Origin: JASFEQ01 sp050122535
GTDB taxonomy: Bacteria > Desulfobacterota > DSM-4660 > Desulfatiglandales > HGW-15
Length of the DNA stretch: 5,827 bases
Reading direction: 5' to 3'
Assembly (NCBI GenBank): GCA_050122535.1
Contig: JASFIT010000310.1
Coordinates: 1-5,827, forward strand
Position 1 is the first letter of the stretch. The number at the start of each line of letters is the position of its first letter. Positions 5,286-5,827 of the stretch are shown piece by piece. The notes beneath the pieces are model-generated. The model was not told the origin of the DNA, did no database searches, and saw nothing but the letters and a program-made list of their open reading frames with translations. A program made the translations under genes and the position numbers.

Positions 5286-5314
5286 TTGACACAATCTTAC
5301 GCGCCATGACAATT
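5286..5314 (+). promoter_or_regulatory. Possible sigma-70 promoter of the lipoprotein gene
   Basis: A perfect -35 box TTGACA at 5286-5291, followed after 16 bases by GACAAT (5308-5313, four of six against TATAAT). Transcription would begin near 5320, just ahead of the ribosome site GAGGAG at 5325-5330. The -10 is weak, hence moderate confidence. The rest of 5166-5285 shows no gene or clear terminator. Confidence 0.45.
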
Positions 5315-5340
5315 TTGATTGAGAGAGGAGATCTCAGATT

Positions 5341-5736
5341 TTGGTGAGGACGATAACGGTTATTTTGCTGGTTACATTTGTTATGGCGGGTTGTGCCTCA
5401 GGAAAGTTTGCGCTTCAAAGCACTGAGCGCAGGGCCTATCGCATTGACCAAATCAAGAACCGCCATCCTGATTGGGATGAGATTACCGTTCAGAAGGTGG
5501 CATCCAGAAGAATTGAAATCGGAATGATACCAGAAATGGTACGAGCTGCTTTAGGAGAGCCGGATAGGGTTTCCCGTGAAGGTGGCCAAGAGATATGGGG
5601 ATATGCCATCTGGGTTGTTTATGGGGAAGCTACAGCGTATAAGAAATTCGTCTATTCTGTTCACTTCAGAGAGGGTAAAATCATAAGAACTACGGGAGAC
5701 CGAAGCGCCCTGTCACATCTCAATTGGTATCAGTAA
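5341..5736 (+). CDS. BamE/SmpA-OmlA-like outer-membrane or envelope lipoprotein
   Basis: A 131-residue lipoprotein if read from TTG at 5341. The signal peptide VRTITVILLVTFVMAGC carries a lipobox (MAGC, Cys18 lipidated), followed by a charged linker (about 19-50). A domain from about 58 to 122 contains IEIGMIPEMVRAALGEPDRV (58-77), a Trp-Gly-Tyr segment and a closing VHFREGKIIRTTG strand. The 'GM.p..V...lG.P' pattern and the short alpha-beta length match the BamE/SmpA-OmlA fold found in envelope-assembly lipoproteins; homology to BamE itself is not claimed. There is no ATG. TTG (5341) lies 10 bases from GAGGAG (5325-5330), while GTG (5344) lies 13 away, so either is possible and the protein differs by one residue. 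It is separated from the RseC-YHS gene by 175 bases and probably has its own promoter. Confidence 0.8.
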   Translation: MVRTITVILLVTFVMAGCASGKFALQSTERRAYRIDQIKNRHPDWDEITVQKVASRRIEIGMIPEMVRAALGEPDRVSREGGQEIWGYAIWVVYGEATAYKKFVYSVHFREGKIIRTTGDRSALSHLNWYQ

Positions 5737-5827
5737 TACCCTGCATGAGAACTTCTGCGTCAAATCTTAATGCTTACATCATCCCTTCTCCAAAGTAATA
5801 TTCGGTCCGTTATCGGCAAGGGGCATA

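Noticed and set aside
4842..5307. Two long minus-strand frames (137 and 104 codons) opposite RseC-YHS and the following spacer
   Set aside because: Antisense to a gene with clear domain motifs, with no recognisable protein features or ribosome sites.
5779..5826. Short minus-strand frame at the right edge (MPLADNGPNITLEKG then stop)
   Set aside because: It could be the tail of a gene entering from the right, but 15 codons with no motif are not enough to call. No terminator is seen in 5737-5827 either.

Overview
The window looks like chromosomal DNA from an anaerobic, probably sulfate-reducing or syntrophic Desulfobacterota (deltaproteobacterial) lineage. This is inferred from the gene types (ZraP-like periplasmic protein, DUF4405-type membrane cytochrome-like protein, RseC-family protein with a YHS domain, SHOCT miniprotein), from the use of sigma-54 promoters, and from a composite palindromic repeat of a type common in such genomes. 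No rRNA, tRNA, CRISPR array, transposase or phage gene was seen.

Layout. (1) Positions 1-93, minus strand: the first ~31 codons of a membrane protein running off the left edge, most likely a ZraS-type sensor histidine kinase. (2) Positions 94-812: a 719-base stretch without a credible gene, but full of signals. It holds a perfect 9-bp hairpin (117-137), a second hairpin (245-271), a cluster of TGGATA-N5-TATCCA palindromes (278-337), a sigma-54 promoter (434-449) and a composite dispersed repeat (about 511-707). (3) Positions 813-1127, plus: a Gly/Trp/His/Met-rich single-pass SHOCT protein. (4) Positions 1181-1900, minus: an isoprenylcysteine-methyltransferase-like membrane enzyme, convergent with the SHOCT gene. 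(5) Positions 1901-2189: a second palindrome cluster (1983-2031) and a second sigma-54 promoter (2130-2145). (6) Positions 2190-2723, plus: zraP-like gene closed by a strong rho-independent terminator. (7) Positions 2844-4455, plus: a two-gene operon of a secreted helical protein and a DUF4405-like three-helix membrane protein with a duplicated C-terminal domain. (8) Positions 4566-5165, plus: RseC-YHS fusion. (9) Positions 5341-5736, plus: BamE/SmpA-like lipoprotein. The final 91 bases hold nothing I can call.

How it fits together. The most informative signal is regulatory. Two intergenic regions about 1.7 kb apart carry the same arrangement: perfect palindrome, degenerate copy 19 bp later, perfect palindrome, then a canonical -24/-12 sigma-54 promoter 114-116 bp further on (third-site start to the GG of -24). 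This is what a ZraR/NtrC-type enhancer-binding response regulator would use. It places the SHOCT miniprotein and the ZraP-like chaperone in one envelope or metal-stress regulon, very likely governed by the two-component system whose kinase begins at the left edge. The response regulator itself would lie outside the window. The right half holds membrane and redox genes (DUF4405-like, RseC-YHS, envelope lipoprotein). A link from these to the stress regulon is plausible by proximity only.
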